Positions 35,569-46,196 of a DNA stretch of 64,000 nt are shown piece after piece (the stretch's first letter is position 1; the number at the start of each line of letters is the position of its first letter). Under the pieces are notes generated by a model. It had not been told where the DNA came from. It saw only the letters and a list, made by a program, of their open reading frames with translations, and searched no databases. This stretch comes from Odobenus rosmarus divergens. Its lineage: Eukaryota; Chordata; Mammalia; Carnivora; Odobenidae. The stretch spans positions 3,973,426-4,037,425 of the forward strand of contig NW_004450303.1 in the NCBI RefSeq assembly GCF_000321225.1. Direction: 5' to 3'. The translations under genes and the position numbers were made by a program.

Positions 35569-36029
35569 AAAATAAGGGTAAATATGAGGGAGGGATGGAA
35601 TATGACTGTAAAGATGAAAATTAAAAAAGATTTTAAAAAAGGAATTGATCAGATAAGAAGTTGGTTGAAAGAAGAAAGAATAAAAATTAAAAAAAAAAAA
35701 GGAGAGAATGTGATCAGGTGGGAGACTAGAACAAAGCCATACACTGGAGATTTAGGGTATATTTTGGTCTGTTAGAAGAAACTGTATCCCAAAATTTTAA
35801 AGAGAGGAAACATATATATACAAAAAATAAGGTTAGATACAATGAAGAGATAGAATATGGCTGTAAAAATGAAAATTAAAAAAGATTTTAAAAAAAGAAT
35901 TGATAAGATGTTGGTTGAAAAAGGAAAGAAGAAAATTTCAAAAAAAAAGAAGAAATAGAAAAAAGAAAAAAATTAACTTTGAAAGACTAAAGAATCATGG
36001 GAAAAAAGCCATGAATTCTATGTGCAGTA

Positions 36030-37032
36030 TTCCCCTAGCGCTGGAGTTCTGCCATTCTCATTGATCGATAAACTTGGTCTTGGCTGGCTGTTCTTGCTGA
36101 TCTTCTGGGGGAGGGGTCTGTTGCCATGGTTCCCATGGTCTTTGCAGGAGGCAGAATTGCCCCGCCCTTGCTGGTCCAGGCTAAGTTATCTGCTCGGGTT
36201 TGCTCTTGGGAGCTTTTGTTCCCTGCAGAGTGAAAATGGCGGCCTCCCAATCTCTGCCCTGGAGGAGCTGAGAACTCGGGGTCCCACTCCTCAGAGCACC
36301 CCCAGAGAAAAGCAGTCAGTCACTCCCGTCTCCCCAGTCTCGGGCCACACTCTGTGTTCACCCGGCCTGTGACCGAGCATTTCTGTCTCTGGTGCACGAC
36401 CCCGTGTGGTCTCCAAACCCAGCAGATCCCTGCGGTGCACTCCCGCGCCGCTCCTCCCAGGGGAGGAAGGGGAGTCTCCCCAGATCTGCTGCTTGTTGGG
36501 TCCCTGCTGGAGGAGCAGTGGCCCGACTGTGCTGAGGATCACTGTTTATGGCAACCCCGAGCTGAGACCCTGCTCCTCGGCTCCGCCTCTGCAGCCGGCT
36601 TCCCCGCTCCGATACCTGGGAGCTCTGCCACACTCAGGCACCCCCGGTCTTTCTGTGACCCTGAGGGTCCTGAGACCACACTGTCCCGCGAGGGTTCCAC
36701 CCCCAGCTTAGCCACTGGAGCAACCAGCAGAGCCGACTTCTTAAAAGTTCCGATTTTGTGCTCTGCGGCTCTATCACTTGCCAGTAGCAGCCAATGGAGG
36801 CCCCCTCCCCCGCCGTCTATCTTCACGAATATCGCCTCAGATTCACTTCTCTGCACGTCCTACCTTCCAGAAAGTGGTTGCTTTTCTGTTCAGAGAGTTG
36901 CTGCTATTCTTTTCTTCGATCTCCTATTGAGTTCGTAGGTGTTCTGAATGGTTTGATCCCTATCCAGCTGAATTCCTGGGACCAGACCAAATTTAGGTCT
37001 CTTACTCTTCTGCCGTCTTGCTCCTCCCCTCC
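36030..37032 (-). promoter_or_regulatory. LINE-1 5'UTR, GC/CpG-rich promoter region
   Basis: An island of GC- and CpG-rich sequence in AT-rich surroundings, extending from the transcription start at 37032. The first 250 bases align with the L1 5' end at the right edge of the window (63749-64000). At about +10 the YY1-like AAGATGGCGG of that younger copy reads AAGACGGCAG here, so the site is decayed. The antisense strand has long open frames (see findings). Confidence 0.85.
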
Positions 37033-37069
37033 CATAAATAGCTTTTAAACATTTATTAAGACTATTTGT

Positions 37070-37249
37070 GGGGTACCTGCTTAGTTCAGTCATTTAAGCT
37101 TCTGCCTTCGGCTCAGGCCATGATCCCAGGGTCCTGGGATCAAACTCCACATCGGGCTCCCTACTCAGCAGGAAGCCTGCTTCTCCCTCTGCATGCTGCT
37201 CCGCCTGCTTGTGCTCTCTCTCTGACAAATAAATAAAAAATCTCTAAAA
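37070..37249 (+). mobile_element. Can-SINE (SINEC)
   Basis: Head slightly mutated (gggtacctgcttagttcagt) but body and B-box region are typical; ends 'aaataaataaaaaatctcta'. It lies 24 bp beyond the full-length L1 duplication. I could not find its own TSD. Confidence 0.88.
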
Positions 37250-37860
37250 ACAATTTTGATCTGAAAATTCAGTGAGGAGAGGGTGCAAACAAAAAGTAGA
37301 AAATAAAGAATAATGAAGAAAAAAACTAAAAAAATGAACAAATAATAGATTAAAAAGATATAAATTACTCTAAATAAAAGATGATTCTTTGAAAAGAATT
37401 GTAGAAAATTTTACTAAAAATAAAAGATAGCATATACAAAAATAGACACATTGATCAATAGAAAAGAATAGAAAACCCAGAAAGAAACCCACAATTATAT
37501 GGTCAATTAATCTCTGACAAAGCAGGAAAGAATATGTAATGGGAAAAAAATCTCTTCATCAAATGGTTTTGGGAAAACTGGACAGCTACCTGCAAAAGAA
37601 TGAAACTGGACCACTTTCTTACACCATAATAAATTCAAAATAAATTCAAAATGGTTTAAAGACCTAAATGTGAGACCTGAAATCTTAAAAATCTTAGAAG
37701 AGAGCACAGGCAGTAATTTCTCTGACATCAGCTGTAGCAATTTCTTTCTAGATATGCCTCCTGAGGCAAGGGAAATAAAAACAAAAATAAACTATTGGGC
37801 CTACATCACAATAAAAAGCTTCTACACAGCAAAGTAAACAATCAACAAAACTAAAAGTCA

Positions 37861-38058
37861 GGGGTGCCTGGGTGGCTCAGTCATTAAGTGTCTGCCTTCA
37901 GCTCAGGTCATGATCCCAGGGTCGTGGGATCAAGACCTGCATTGGGCTCCCTGCTCAGCAGGAAGCCTGCTTCTCCTCCCTCTGCTGCTCCCCCTGCTTG
38001 TGCTCTCTCGCTTTCTCTCTCTCTGTCAAATAAATAAAATCTTAAAAAAAAAAACTCT
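37861..38058 (+). mobile_element. Can-SINE (SINEC) nested in L1
   Basis: Canonical copy. TSD aaaactaaaag at 37847-37857 and 38059-38069. The L1 text is continuous when it is removed. Confidence 0.93.
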
Positions 38059-38357
38059 AAAACTAAAAGGCAATCTATAGAATGGGAGAAGATATTTGCA
38101 AATGACATATCTGATAAAGGGTTAGTATCCAAAATATATAAAGAACTTATACAAATCAAGACACAAAAACTCATAAATAATCCAATTTTTAAAAGGTCAG
38201 AAGAAATGAACAGACATTTCTCTAAGGAAGACATCCAAATGGCCAATAGAAGCATGAAAAGATGTCCAACATCACTCATCATCAGGGAAATGCAAATCAA
38301 AACTACAATGAGATATCTCCTCACACCTGTCAGAATGGCTAAAATAAAAAACACAAG

Positions 38358-38574
38358 GGGTACCTGGGTGGCTCGGTCAGTTAAGCATCTGACACGATTT
38401 TGTCTCAGGTCATGATTTTGGGGTCCTGGGATTGAGCCCCACATCAGGCTCTGTGCTTAGAGGGAAGCCTTCTTGAGGATTCTCTATCTCCCTCTCCCTC
38501 TGCCCCTCTCCCACTCATGCTCTCTCTCTAAAATAAATTAATGATTCTTTAAAAAATTAAAATAAAACAAAATC
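38358..38574 (+). mobile_element. Can-SINE, older subtype, nested in L1
   Basis: Head 'tacctgggtggctcggtcag', then a diverged 'ctgacacgattttgtctcag' region and a body including 'cttgaggattctctatctcc', the older subtype. TSD aaaaacacaag at 38347-38357 and 38575-38585. Confidence 0.9.
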
Positions 38575-39315
38575 AAAAACACAAGAAACAAGTGTTGGTG
38601 AGGCTATGGAGGAAAAGAAACTCTCTTGTACTGTTGGTGGGAACACAAACTGGCACAGCCACTCTGGAAAACAGTATGGAGGTTCCTCAAAAATTTAAAA
38701 ATAGAAGTACCCTAAGATCCAGCAATCGCACTACTGGGTATTTACTCAAAGAATACAAAAACACTAAATCAAAGTGATACGTGCATCTCTATGTTTATAG
38801 CAGCATTATTTACAATAGCCAAATTATGGAAGCAGCCCATGTTCATCTATAGATGAATTGATAAAGAAGATCCATATTTCATTCTTTTATATATATGTAT
38901 TATATATATGATGGGATATTATTCAGCCATAAAAAGGAATGAAATCTTACCATTTGCTACATCGATGGATCTAGAAAGTATAATGTTAAGTGAAATAAGT
39001 CAGTCAGGGAAAGACAAATACCAAATGATTTCACTCATACGTAGAATTTAAGAAATAAAACAAGTGAGCAGAGGAAAAAGAGAGAGAGACCAGCCATGAA
39101 ACAGACTCTTGACTATAGAGAATAAGCTGATGGTTACTAGAGGGAAGGTAGGTGGGGGAGGTGGATTTAAATAGGGGAAGGGGGTTAAGGAAAATACTTG
39201 TGATGAGCACTAGATGATGTATAGAATTGTTGAATCACTATATCGTACACCAGAAACTAATATAACAGTATGTTAATTGTACCAGAATTAAAATAAAATT
39301 TAAAAAAATACAATA

Positions 39316-39510
39316 GGGCGCCTGGGTGGCTCAAGTTGGTTAAGCCACTGCCTTCAGCTCAGGTCATGATCCTGGAGTCCCGGGATCGAGTCCCACATCG
39401 GGCTTCCTGCTCAGCAGGGAGTCTGCTTCTCTCTCTGCTCCTCAGCCCACTCGTACCCGGTCTCTCCCACTGTCTATCTCTCAAATAAATAAATAAAATC
39501 TTTTAAAAAA
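39316..39510 (+). mobile_element. Can-SINE (SINEC) at the L1 tail
   Basis: Well-preserved head 'gggcgcctgggtggctcaag', with body and tail. Inserted at or just after the L1 A-rich tail; a TSD cannot be resolved in the A-rich context. Confidence 0.92.
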
Positions 39511-41340
39511 TTTTTGAGCCTATAATTAATCTTCCACTCTTATAATACCTCAAACTGCAGCTGTTTTTTTACATGAGTTTGCCAATTTTTTAAGAAAAAT
39601 ATAAATCTTAACTTATATGAAGTTCCTGAGAAAATGAAAATGAAGTCATTTTACCAACTCATCTAATAAGATCAGCACATATTTGACATGTGAAAAGGAC
39701 AAGTACAATAGAATCAATGAATTCTAAATCAATTTCAAACATGAACAAATGGGGGATAAAATTAAAGTAATAGCAAATGCTTCCAACTATCTATAGTAAT
39801 CATATACCATGGCCAAGTTGGCATTTATCCAAAGAATGCAAGAAGAGTTTAGAATCAGAAAAAAGATTTTATCAATATAATTCATTTAATTAACACAGCA
39901 AGGGAGAAAAAACATGATCCACTCAGTAGATGAAGACAATCAAATTAATAAAATTACCATTATCCATGACAAAAACACTTGTAAAATGGAGAATGGATGG
40001 AAATTTCTTTAACCTAATAAAAGGTTCTACCAAGAACCTGTACTAATATACTAAAGTTTACACTGTAGAAAATAAATGGCATCATGCCATTCAAATGAGA
40101 AATAATAAAAGCATGCACATTATTGATATTCTTAACATTAGAACAGAGGTTCTAAGCAGAGATATTAGACGAGAAATAAAAATAAGAAGTATGAGGATGG
40201 AAAAGAAAGACAAAATTGTTAGTACTGGGCTATATAAAAAGAAATCCAAGAGTAGCTTTAGAAAACAACAAGACTAGTAAAAAATATATTGAGGTTCCCA
40301 GATGTAGTCAAAAGCCAATAGAAGTTCTTTTTAACCATTAATAATCAAAGAAGGCAACACAACCTAATGAAAATAGAAATAAACCTAGAAATCTGTGCTT
40401 TTTATAAATCTACTAACATATCCTCAAGGCCTTAATAGAAAAATTAAATAATCTCATTTGATGACATTAATGAAACCTGAATAAATAAGGAGCCATATGA
40501 CGTTCATAAATGTAAAACCTCATTATCTTAAAGATAGCAATTAAGACCACATGAATGTATAAATAGAGTAAACCAAAACAAGCTCATATTAAAATTATTT
40601 TGAAATTTACAAATCTCAATAAATAGATAGGATTTTTAAATGAGAGGTGTTTCTCCACCCATTTATCAAGATGTACTAGGAGGTTTCACAAATATTTATT
40701 TCCAAAAATTTTAATTTCACTGAATTTGAAATAATAGGAGAGCTGATGTTGTTATATGATAAACCAGCTACAGATTTAGAAGTGATTTGGAGTGAAATTT
40801 AGAAACAATTAAATTTATCTTCATAGGTTAAGGTAAAATATTCCATTTGTTTATCCAAAAAGGCTATACCAACAAAAATATTAGCCTCAAGTATTAGGCA
40901 CTCAGGGTGCTGTACACACAGTTAGAGATGCAGAAGTAATCACTGTGAATTAATCAGAGACCAGGCAAGCCTCTTTTTGGGATGCAGGTCTTTCCTCACC
41001 ATTGTGTAAGAGATCAAAAAACAAGCAGGAAAGACAAATTAATAGGACAAGGCTTTTCTTGCTCCTTTTCCCTTCATTAGCTCATAGCCTCCCAACACTT
41101 AATATTTGGTCACCCATATAATCTAAAATCACCACATACCTCAATGCTTCTTTAAAATTACCCACCTTTTACCACACTATTACACTTAAGGTAAAGATCT
41201 TTAAGCCCTCAAGTAGCAAATGTAATGTTCTGTTTCATCCTTTGAATACACATCAGTCATGTAAGTAGTCCGAGTAATTGAGGAAGGAATAACCTCAATG
41301 AAACCATTCCTGTAGCAGAATAAGCTAATTCAACCATTTG
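39511..41340. other. Unassigned AT-rich DNA
   Basis: No exon or repeat recognised. Confidence 0.5.
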
Positions 41341-41341
41341 T

Positions 41342-41410
41342 TAGCATTTTAAGTTTCACATCGCTTCTCGGCCTTTTGGCTAAGATCAAGTGTAGCATTT
41401 TAAGTTTCAC
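41342..41410 (+). repeat. 18-bp target-site duplication flanking the U2 fragment
   Basis: Two identical copies of tagcattttaagtttcac bracket the insert. The second copy begins with TAG, which also continues the U2 sequence (gtgtag), a 3-nt microhomology at the 3' junction. Confidence 0.95.
41360..41392 (+). pseudogene. RNU2 (pseudogene fragment): U2 snRNA retropseudogene, 5' fragment only
   Basis: The sequence starts precisely at nucleotide 1 of U2 snRNA (atcgcttctcggcctttt) and matches it without a mismatch for 33 nt, or 36 nt if the three bases shared with the target are counted. It covers stem-loop I and the start of the branch-point region, then stops. Perfect 18-bp direct repeats (tagcattttaagtttcac) at 41342-41359 and 41393-41410 show a retrotransposition event. 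There is no A-tail and no U2 3' part, and upstream there is only the duplicated target, so no promoter came with it. Not a functional snRNA. Confidence 0.95.
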
Positions 41411-42924
41411 TATTTTTATGTAGCAGATCTTATTTCTGAAATGAGTGCTTTTCATTCTAATGAATGTTTAATTATGATTTTTTTTAACATCAGAAACACA
41501 TTCGTGCTTTTAGCTACTAGATCATTTTTTACCACATGTTTACTGGGGATGAGTGACAGCAATCAGAGCTTAGCAAAAATGGTAAAAAAATAAAATAAAA
41601 TAACACTATCTTTTTAAAGATAATAACAACCATGGCCCATTTACTTTTTCCTGAAATAACATTATTTGCCATTTATTTTCTATTCCTTACTAAAGTTAAA
41701 GGATTTTGTTTTGTTGTGTTCCTTTGTTAAACAGGGAATGTTTCCAAACTATTCTGTCACAGATTCCTTAACCTGGTAAGTAATGAAAACTTAGCTTCTC
41801 ACATTCTTGTTTTTTGAATCTGTCAAGAAACCCAAGTCAAGATTAATTTAAGAATTTCTTATTCAGATGGTAAAAATTTTTTTAAATGCTCTTTTTTTTT
41901 TTATTACAAGTCATAGAGATGGACACATATATCTATGGCCCAATAGCCACTAGTGTGGAAGAACCTCTTTCTTGTAATAAATTTTCTCCTCAATTATGAA
42001 CAGGTCTTCCATAATTGATCAACAGTTTGTTGTATAATCTGTTTCATTATTCTAGCTTACAGTAAGCTAATTAATGCAAAGTAAGCAAAGTACTTTCCTT
42101 TTATCTTTTAAGATATTTCAAATATCAAAGTTCACTTTGATTTTGTCTTAGTATTTAGGCTTTACACATTTAGTGGGCTTTATTTGATTGTATTCAATTA
42201 AATTATTAATTTATCATTTATAAATGGGTTCTAAAGGAAATATAAAAATGGCTAGTCCTTGAAATTTCCATTCCTATTCAAGCAGACACAACACACTAAT
42301 TTTTTCTTGCTCCACATTCATTGACATGAGAGGTCAAATTGTTACTGAACCCTGACATCAGAGTCTTATGTCCATTACGCCAATAAGCCAATCTCTGAGT
42401 CACTGCATTTGAAGGAGAGAAAAGTTTTATCAGAAGGGCAGCCTAGTAAAGGGTTAAGCAAATAAAGAAACATATACCCGGGTTCCAAATCACATGCTCC
42501 TTTAGACAGTTGTAATTAATCCAGAAAATGGCTCTTTATTTCCCATTAGAGGTTAAGATTTGCCACCTCATTTTCACGGCCCTCCCACAAATCTTAGGTT
42601 ACAGAAATTTTGGAAAAACCTTTTCCAATCTATTATGTGTGGACCCAGAAACACCCTGTTTGGAAGGCAGGTTCCTAATGACTACTTTAACTCACATACT
42701 CAAATTTCTATCAGAAGCCAGCTGAATCTTGGCCTTCGGGATTGCCCCTCAAATTTCTATTTAAAGAAAAGGAAAGTCGTGAAACAAGGTCCATTTTGGC
42801 CACAACACTTAAGTAATTCTAAAACATATTTGGGGGCTGTTTTATATTCTTGAAAGCCAATTTATTTTATATATCTGTTGGTTACTATCAGGAGTGACAG
42901 ACCGCAACAGCTTTAATATCTATT
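41411..42924. other. Unassigned DNA
   Basis: No gene recognised. About 42290-42860 is less AT-rich and has two overlapping open frames (42528-42725 and 42560-42853) without identifiable motifs. It could be an old LTR, but I cannot support a family. Confidence 0.45.
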
Positions 42925-43440
42925 GTTTTTTTTCATTGAAGTATAATTGACATACTCTATTAGTTGCAGGTGTATGATATAGTGATTTGGTATTTATATA
43001 CATTAAGAAATGATCACCATGATAAGTCTGGTTATCATCAGTCACCACACATAGTTTTTATTTTATTTTTATTTTATTAAGATTTATTTATTTGAGAGAG
43101 AGAGAGCACAAGCAAGAGGTGGGGCAGAGGGAAAGGGGGAGAATCTCAAGCAGACTCCCCACTGAGCATGGAACCCCACATGGGACTTAGTCTCACCATT
43201 CTGAGATCATGAACTGAGCTGAAACCAAGGGTCAGACGCCTAACTGACTGAGCCACCCAGGCGCCCCCACCATGCATAGTTTTTATATTATTGACTATAT
43301 TCCCTATGCTGTGCATTATACCTTTATGTCTTATGTATTTTATAACTGGAAGTTTGCACCTCTTCATTCCCTTCATCTATCTCATCACCCCCTATCCCTC
43401 TGGCAATCATCAGTTTGTTCTATGTATTTTTCAAATACTT
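42925..43440 (-). mobile_element. Old LINE-1 3'UTR fragment, split by a SINE
   Basis: Antisense L1 3' end: 'ttcattgaagtataattgac', 'gatttggtatttatatacat', then beyond the SINE 'gtgcattatacctttatgtc' and '...ataactggaagtttgcacct'. No TSD seen. Confidence 0.8.
43062..43267 (-). mobile_element. Can-SINE, older subtype
   Basis: The reverse-complement head contains 'gctgaaaccaagggtcagac', the older-subtype marker. A slightly diverged 19-bp TSD (caccacacatagtttttat / caccatgcatagtttttat) at 43043-43061 and 43268-43286 interrupts the L1 3'UTR. Confidence 0.93.
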
Positions 43441-44341
43441 TCATATTTACTTTCTAATTGGATATTTCTAATAACAATATGTGGTTGGTAAGCATGAATG
43501 ACCTACATAAAAAATTAAAAAACTTCAAAGACATTTGCTTTAAGTAAAAACAACTATAGGTAGGTTTGGGACTAGAAATGAGCCAAAATAAGACCTCTAG
43601 TCAATTTTTATTTTATAAATATTGCTTAAACTTTTATTCCACCACAAACCATATTCCCATTGTGCTCGAAGTATATATGTATAGTGTAATTAATATTAAA
43701 CTCCTTTGTTAGATTACTTTTTAATTTTTAATTACCCATGTGCTTATGCTGACATGATGTAAAACTACAATGAAGTTAGCATAAGTAACTATTACATTGC
43801 TTATTTTTAATACCAGTGTCTAGCTATTGTAAAACATCTTTCAACTACCATCTAATTTTACAATTCTGTTCCACACTTGATTATCTGTACTGTCAAGTCC
43901 TTCCACATTTCAGCCAAATAAGAAATTTCTGTACATATTCAGTAGCTCCTGTTCACAACTAAAATGCTGAGGCACTAAATCTTCCATTATTCTGGGAGAT
44001 TTTTTTTTTTTAAATGTAAAAAGTGTTTATAACACAAGTTGCTACCTGAAATCCATTTGAATTTTAAAACTCTCCTTCCTAAATCATGTGAATTTCTTTA
44101 TCAATAATAGAAAAGCTCTATTCTTTTTGAAGTATCTTTTTCTAGTATTTATTCTATGAAATAAATCAATCCACAAAGGAAATGATTCAACATTGAAAGT
44201 AGAGGAGGAAATAAAGGAGCTAACTTAAAATAATTTGTGCTAAATATCTCTAGAGCTTTAGAAACCTCTGGGTGTTCTTTGAAAAGAATTGTAGATCTTT
44301 TAAAATGTTTACTGCCTCTTCCATATCTCGTTGCAGTTTCA

Positions 44342-44348
44342 GTGAGTG

Positions 44349-44383
<35 letters not shown>

Positions 44384-44388
44384 GTGTT
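44342..44388. repeat. (TG)n microsatellite
   Basis: About 20 TG units with one TTTG interruption, likely polymorphic. Confidence 0.95.
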
Positions 44389-45198
44389 TACTGGTGTAGA
44401 ATTTTACTTTCATTTAAATGATTATTCTTTTATTATCATATTAAAATCAGTCATCCAAATTATCTCAATTCTAAACTCCTGAAAGAAATGTAATCATAAA
44501 CCACAAAATATCATAAAAACTAAAGGTATAATTAATTTGTGGATTATGCACCATGAACAATAAGAAGCCACAAGTACTCAGGACTTGTACAAAGTACTCA
44601 GTACAAAATGTACAAATGTATATTATATATCTCTTCTGGTAATTTAAAAGCTCTCACACAAAGGATTTCCAATTGAAATGACATTCATGTGTGTTTGTCA
44701 TAATCTGAATACATGTTTTTTGAAAACTACGCTAAGATAGAATATGTCTATACCTTTCTATACAATCACATTACCATTTTCTCAAATTCTTAAATTTATA
44801 GTCAAAATTTATCATTTCATCTGAAGAGCATATTTTTAATAATACAAAATATCCTTCACTAGCCTTCTGAGCCTAGATTACATAAATCAGTAAAAAAATA
44901 AAAGAATTTGCAAAAAATTTAAACAAAACTTAAAACTTTTTCTATTTAATTGTTATAACGTAATACTCAATATCTAATACTTAAGAACATAGACTTAATA
45001 TCTAATATCATCTCTAAAAAAAATGACTGAGACCAGTAGTTTGGTGTTCACTGTTTGATCTGTTCACTGTGAATTGCAAAGAACAAAAATTTGATGGCAA
45101 TATTTCCTTAGCTTTTAAGTTATTAAATCTTCAGTTTATGGTATCCAAATAAAAATAATCTATTAATGTTGGCACATACCAAGTAGTTTGACTCAAAT

Positions 45199-45247
45199 TA
45201 ATAATAGTAGTAATAGTAATAATAAAAATAAAAATAATAATAATATA
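45199..45247. repeat. (TAA)n/(TAG)n-rich simple repeat
   Basis: Imperfect trinucleotide AT-rich tract directly upstream of a SINE insertion. Confidence 0.85.
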
Positions 45248-45267
45248 TCTTTAAAATCATCATTACC

Positions 45268-45471
45268 AGGCACCTGGGTGGCTCAGTTAAGCGTCTGCCT
45301 TCAGCTTGGGTCATGATCCCAGAGCCCTGGGATAGAGTTCCACACTGGGCTCCCTGCTTAACAAGGAGACTGCTTCTCCTTCTCCCTCTGCCCTTCCCCC
45401 CTGCTCATGCTCTCTCTCTCAAATAAATAAATAAAATCTTTAAAAAATAAAATAATAAAATACATAAAAAT
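45268..45471 (+). mobile_element. Can-SINE (SINEC)
   Basis: Head shortened in the A-box region (ggctcagttaagcgtctgcc lacks the usual 'tcagt' repeat). TSD aaaatcatcattacc at 45253-45267 and 45472-45486. Confidence 0.95.
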
Positions 45472-45489
45472 AAAATCATCATTACCGCT

Positions 45490-45620
45490 ATACAACCTTG
45501 AGAAAGTTATTTTGCATTCCTGGGTTTCATTTTCATTATCTACAAATGCAGGTCACATGTTAGATAATTGCTCCTTTTCATTTCTATTGTTCTGTAATGC
45601 TTTGTTATGCTACTTTCAGG
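45490..45620 (+). mobile_element. MIR SINE relic
   Basis: Shows 'aaccttgagaaagttatttt', 'gggtttcattttcattatct' and 'acaaatgcaggtcac', the diverged 3' half of MIR. Confidence 0.6.
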
Positions 45621-45980
45621 GCAAAAAAAAACAATAGATTTTACATGAAAATTATGTATAAAAATGCATAGTAACTGCTTTCCAAGAAGCTCATATTAAA
45701 ATGATTTAAACATTTTTCCAATGGCACAAATATTTTCTATATTTATTCTGCTGGTCAGCTGAGTTCATATGTATGTTCTGTCCTCCCCCTAGTTTACAGA
45801 TTGTGCTTAATCCACCTATCAATATCCCCCACATCAAAGATCACCTCCTTTCTCTTTTCTTCTTCAATTTTATAATCATTTCAGTGGAAAGTCTTATTCA
45901 ATGGAGAGACCTTACCTGAAGATCTTCTAAAAGATGATATCCAAAACTATGCCTAAGTTTTCCCACTCATATAACTTATT

Positions 45981-46179
45981 TTTTAAAAAAGATTTATCTA
46001 TTTATTTTAGAGAGAAAGAGGGAGAGAGCACAAGTGGGGCAAAGGGAGAGGGAGAGAGAAAAGCAGATGCCCTGCTGAGCAGGAAACCCAACATGGGGCT
46101 CTATCTCAGGACCCTGAGATCATAACCTGAGCCAAAACCAAGTCAGACGCTCAACCGACTGAGCCACCCAGATGCCCTC
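45981..46179 (-). mobile_element. Can-SINE, older subtype
   Basis: Head contains 'gagccaaaaccaagtcagac' and ends 'gagccacccagatgccct'. Diverged TSD cccactcatataacttatt / cccactcatgacttatt at 45962-45980 and 46180-46196. Confidence 0.92.
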
Positions 46180-46196
46180 CCCACTCATGACTTATT

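Larger units (their letters stand above)
34491..35958 (-). repeat. Tandem repeat units in the LINE-1 5'UTR
   Basis: Two diverged copies of a purine-rich (plus-strand) unit lie between the GC-rich promoter and ORF1. One is at 35704-35958. The other spans 34491-34575 and 35513-35703, split by the nested L1. Shared landmarks in order are 'gatcagg', 'tattttggtctgttagaaga', 'aattttaaagaRag', a TA run, 'tagaatatggctgtaaaRatg' and 'aaagattttaaaaaa'. Unit length is about 255-276 bp. A partial third unit may precede it at 34441-34490. Confidence 0.85.
29331..37032 (-). mobile_element. Full-length LINE-1, inactive, with nested L1
   Basis: A complete LINE-1 reads right to left: GC-rich 5'UTR starting at 37032, purine/pyrimidine-asymmetric tandem repeat, ORF1 (34360-33476), short inter-ORF gap, ORF2 (33380-29580), 3'UTR and a (GTTT)n/(AAAC)n-type tail at 29331. 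Perfect 14-bp TSD cataaatagctttt at 29317-29330 and 37033-37046. A foreign L1 3' fragment (34576-35494) plus one copy of its duplication adds about 0.94 kb; without it the element is about 6.8 kb. ORF1 and ORF2 both carry several stops and frameshifts, so it cannot move. Its 3' end is single, unlike the composite ends at 13461 and 34576. The preserved 5' start makes it useful for defining the carnivoran L1 promoter. Confidence 0.96.
37432..39310 (+). mobile_element. Old LINE-1 (L1MA-like) 3' portion with SINE insertions
   Basis: ORF2 C-terminal text ('gaaactggaccactttctta', 'caaatggccaatagaagcat', 'ccactctggaaaacagtatg') runs through a 3'UTR ('tgatggttactagagggaag', 'gaaactaatataacagtatg') to an A-rich tail at about 39310. 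Interrupted by Can-SINEs at 37861-38058 and 38358-38574. No intact frame remains. Confidence 0.9.
43441..45252. other. Unassigned AT-rich DNA with microsatellites
   Basis: No gene recognised; contains the TG repeat at 44342-44388 and TAA-rich sequence before the next SINE. Confidence 0.5.

Noticed and set aside
42528..42853. Overlapping open frames suggesting a small gene or viral fragment
   Set aside because: No recognisable domain in either frame and no flanking retroviral structure; cannot be supported.
44342..44388. TG repeat as a possible Z-DNA regulatory site
   Set aside because: Ordinary dinucleotide microsatellite with no promoter context.
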